This document shows positions 32,738 to 34,375 of a DNA stretch of 34,375 nt, one piece after another (the stretch's first letter is position 1; the number at the start of each line of letters is the position of its first letter). The stretch comes from a virus, in IMG/VR virus record IMGVR_UViG_3300029448_000178, positions 1 to 34,375 of that record; one strand, written 5' to 3'. The notes under the pieces were generated by a model, which saw nothing but the letters and a program-made list of their open reading frames with translations, searched no databases and was not told where the DNA came from. Position numbers and translations under genes: made by a program.

Positions 32738-33613
32738 CTAAACGTTCCTTTTGCTCTTGTATTTCAATATGCTCCCCAATCTCTGGATCTTATCCTTGGT
32801 CTTATTGCTCCTTGTCTGCTTGATCAGCCAGGGTTTGTAGAAGTTGATATGCTTTGGTACATCCTTCATGGGTTCACGCTCTCTAAACCATAGCAATGCC
32901 TCCTTCATCTTGTTTAGCGTTTGATCATCTACGATTAATCCTTCCTTCAAGATCCAATCCTTTACGACCAGGATCTGTCTGTGATCATAGCTGATGTCTT
33001 TGGCATAGATCTGATTCACTGCCTTGCACATGATCTGCATTGTTTGTTTTGCTTTACTTTCCCAATTAATATTATTATTAACGTTAATTGAATCGTTACG
33101 TGCTACCCCTGATGTTGCCAAAGGGGCTACCTGTGTGTTGCCATTCCCCTTTCTTCCCCCTTCTACTTGTGCTACCTGGGGGTTTCCTTTCCCTAGCTTA
33201 TCCCCAGAGTTATCCACAGTCTTGTCCAGGGTTTGTTTAGCAATCTCTTGCTCAATGATTGGTATGTCATGTTTAGCCAATGACGTATTCTTACATGCCT
33301 GGGATTCAGATGTATTCTTATCATAAACTACAAAGTAGCTGTTACCCCTCTGTCCTCTGAATTGCTTGCGAGCATACTTAACGTAGCCCCATTCAATGAG
33401 ACGTTTGATGTACCTCGATATTGCTTGCCTGGATACATTGAGATCTTTAGCAAGGGACAGTTGGTTTGGAAAACATATTCCCCTGGGATCTGTGTATGCA
33501 CACAATGCAGCTAAGACGAATAGTGCCTGGCGGTGCTGTTGTAGTTTTGGATCTTTGTACGCCCTGATTGGTAAATGTATATATAATCTTAGATCATTCT
33601 TTTTTTTAGCCAT
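32738..33613 (-). CDS. Winged-helix replication-initiator-like protein, 291 aa
   Basis: Residues about 20-85 form a winged helix: HRQALFVLAALCAYTDPRGI then CFPNQLSLAKDLNVSRQAIS and RYIKRLIEWGYVKYARK, as in phage replication proteins that bind the origin. A polar linker (about 105-190) is followed by a helical C-terminal domain with a Trp/Phe-rich segment (KEALLWFREREPMKDVPKHI) like those that recruit the host helicase. It is the first minus-strand gene, with GGGAG seven bases before ATG 33613. With no phage polymerase or helicase in the genome, it may hand replication to the host. Regulator is the main alternative. Confidence 0.7.
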   Translation of the reverse strand: MAKKKNDLRLYIHLPIRAYKDPKLQQHRQALFVLAALCAYTDPRGICFPNQLSLAKDLNVSRQAISRYIKRLIEWGYVKYARKQFRGQRGNSYFVVYDKNTSESQACKNTSLAKHDIPIIEQEIAKQTLDKTVDNSGDKLGKGNPQVAQVEGGRKGNGNTQVAPLATSGVARNDSINVNNNINWESKAKQTMQIMCKAVNQIYAKDISYDHRQILVVKDWILKEGLIVDDQTLNKMKEALLWFREREPMKDVPKHINFYKPWLIKQTRSNKTKDKIQRLGSILKYKSKRNV

Positions 33614-33621
33614 ATGTTATC

Positions 33622-33667
33622 TCCCACAATTTAGAAAACCATAGCATGAAAATAAATGAGGTTGCAA
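33622..33667 (-). promoter_or_regulatory. Minus-strand promoter for initiator and late arc
   Basis: TTGCAA (33662-33667), an 18-bp spacer and TATGGT (33638-33643) point leftward. The predicted RNA starts near 33631 and carries GTGGGA (33627 to 33622), whose GGGAG is the ribosome site of the initiator gene. Unlike the plus-strand promoters, GTGGGA lies ten rather than six bases past the -10. Confidence 0.5.
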
Positions 33668-33673
33668 ATATTG

Positions 33674-33714
33674 TTTACAAAACGTTCTCATTATATTACT
33701 ATTTAAACGTGGGA
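33674..33714 (+). promoter_or_regulatory. Plus-strand promoter with GTGGGA leader (fourth of set)
   Basis: TTTACA (33674-33679), 17 bp and TACTAT (33697-33702) are followed by six bases and GTGGGA (33709-33714). The GGGAGG of the leader is also the ribosome site for ATG 33724. Its -35 is only six bases from that of the opposite promoter. TTGTTT/TATATT (33671/33692) is an alternative pairing with a 15-bp spacer. Confidence 0.65.
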
Positions 33715-33723
33715 GGCAAAACA

Positions 33724-34248
33724 ATGAAAAGAAAAACATACAAAGAGAGAGCAATGGATCATTACGATGCCAAGTTCTTTCCAAGATATGAAAAGATCTT
33801 AATCAAATATGGTCTTGATCAAGACAAGATTGATTCAATTATAGATGATGAAAGATCAAAAATTAACCAGATCATAGACAGTTACGCACCAAAAAGCCCT
33901 GGCGGATGTAGTTATTCCACCGAGGCACAGGTTGTTAGCAGAGAAAATGATTACACACCATACGCTGAGTTTAGAATAGGGTTGTTCAAGGCGGAGGATA
34001 GTTTGGAAATACAAATAATTGCTTTCGATGATGTTGAACGCATTGACTTTGAAGGAAGTCAGTATCCAAAGGTTGAGTATTTGATCAACAAAAACCTATG
34101 GGCTACTGACGTAGACTGGAGAGACAGGATCCATGAGACATTGGTTGAGTATGATCCTGACAAAATGAGTTACGCTGTTACCGATGATGAGTGGATTAAT
34201 GAGATCAAGGACAGAAGATTGAACAGGATCTTAAATAAAGCTGCATAA
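33724..34248 (+). CDS. Hypothetical early protein, 174 aa
   Basis: ATG 33724 lies seven bases after GGGAGG of the promoter leader; the in-frame ATG at 33646 would put the promoter inside the gene and is rejected. The N-terminus is basic and helical (KRKTYKERAMDHYDAKFFPR), the centre has a CSYSTEAQVV segment, and the last third is acidic with EWINEIKDRRLNRILNKAA. No family was recognised. It is the first gene of the plus arc and so probably among the earliest made. Confidence 0.65.
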   Translation: MKRKTYKERAMDHYDAKFFPRYEKILIKYGLDQDKIDSIIDDERSKINQIIDSYAPKSPGGCSYSTEAQVVSRENDYTPYAEFRIGLFKAEDSLEIQIIAFDDVERIDFEGSQYPKVEYLINKNLWATDVDWRDRIHETLVEYDPDKMSYAVTDDEWINEIKDRRLNRILNKAA

Positions 34249-34254
34249 ACATTC

Positions 34255-34294
34255 TTGTTTTATTCTCATAGTATGTTATATTGGCATTGTGGGA
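34255..34294 (+). promoter_or_regulatory. Sigma70-like promoter with GTGGGA leader (first of set), at the junction
   Basis: TTGTTT (34255-34260), a 16-bp spacer and TATATT (34277-34282) are followed by six bases and GTGGGA (34289-34294). The -10 and leader are also the first 18 bases of the window. It drives the 34-aa and 96-aa genes once the circle is closed. Confidence 0.72.
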
Positions 34295-34374
34295 AAAAAA
34301 GAAAATCAAAAAAACAGGGCTAAGAAGGAGGCAAGATGATAGCTACAATAGCAATGATAATAATTATGAGTACG
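34277..34374. repeat. Right copy of 98-bp terminal direct repeat
   Basis: Identical to bases 1-98. Only this copy is preceded by the -35 element and the rest of the promoter, so the left copy is a promoter fragment unless the ends join. Confidence 0.9.
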
Positions 34375-34375
34375 A
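34336..34375 (+). CDS. Partial second copy of the 34-aa hydrophobic peptide gene
   Basis: The ATG at 34336, with AAGGAGG before it, repeats the first 13 codons of the gene at 60-164 and is cut by the window end. It is the same gene seen again through the terminal repeat, not a separate locus. Confidence 0.7.
   Translation, partial: MIATIAMIIIMST

Noticed and set aside
33646-33723. 26-codon upstream extension of the first plus-arc gene
   Set aside because: It would place the divergent promoter inside the coding region and lacks a ribosome site; ATG 33724 has GGGAGG.

Overview
The window looks like one complete genome of a short-tailed (podovirus-like) tailed bacteriophage, about 34.3 kb. The first 98 bases recur as the last 98 before the final base (1-98 = 34277-34374), so the sequence closes into a circle or carries a short terminal redundancy. 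The DNA is AT-rich and almost fully coding. Stop and start codons usually overlap. Small families in it (51-aa YPSAYANAW protein, DUF5872-like, DUF6321-like, Bbp19-like) and the T7-style virion module with long repetitive fibres suggest an aquatic, probably marine, phage of a proteobacterium. The host cannot be fixed from sequence alone. No RNA polymerase, DNA polymerase, primase, helicase or recognisable endolysin was found.

Transcription is split in two. A plus-strand arc runs from 33724 across the circle junction to 5082 and holds small early genes, an LPD29-like protein, a serine recombinase, a YqaJ-type exonuclease with a RecT-type annealing protein, and a LexA-like HTH protein. Four promoters in this arc share one design: a -10 box, exactly six bases, then GTGGGA at the predicted transcript start. 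A minus-strand arc runs from 33613 down to 5155. The arcs diverge from back-to-back promoters at 33638-33702 and converge on a hairpin at 5099-5149.

The minus arc begins with a winged-helix replication-initiator-like gene, then an unusual non-coding stretch (32559-32737; candidate origin), five tiny genes, a split small terminase, the large terminase, a gp13/GNAT-like protein, portal, Bbp19-like protein, scaffold, capsid, a small putative decoration protein, tail tubes A and B, internal virion proteins and fibres. Next comes a very AT-rich cassette of two 2-oxoglutarate/Fe(II) oxygenases and a sulfotransferase, then an XhlA-like/holin-like membrane cluster and two secreted proteins.

The most unusual content is a 605-aa protein inside the internal-virion (ejection) block whose C-terminus carries a RelA/SpoT-like nucleotidyltransferase domain with its key residues present. 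Next are the oxygenase/sulfotransferase cassette beside the tail fibres and the GTGGGA promoter-leader set. Functions come from reading motifs by eye; no database search was run.
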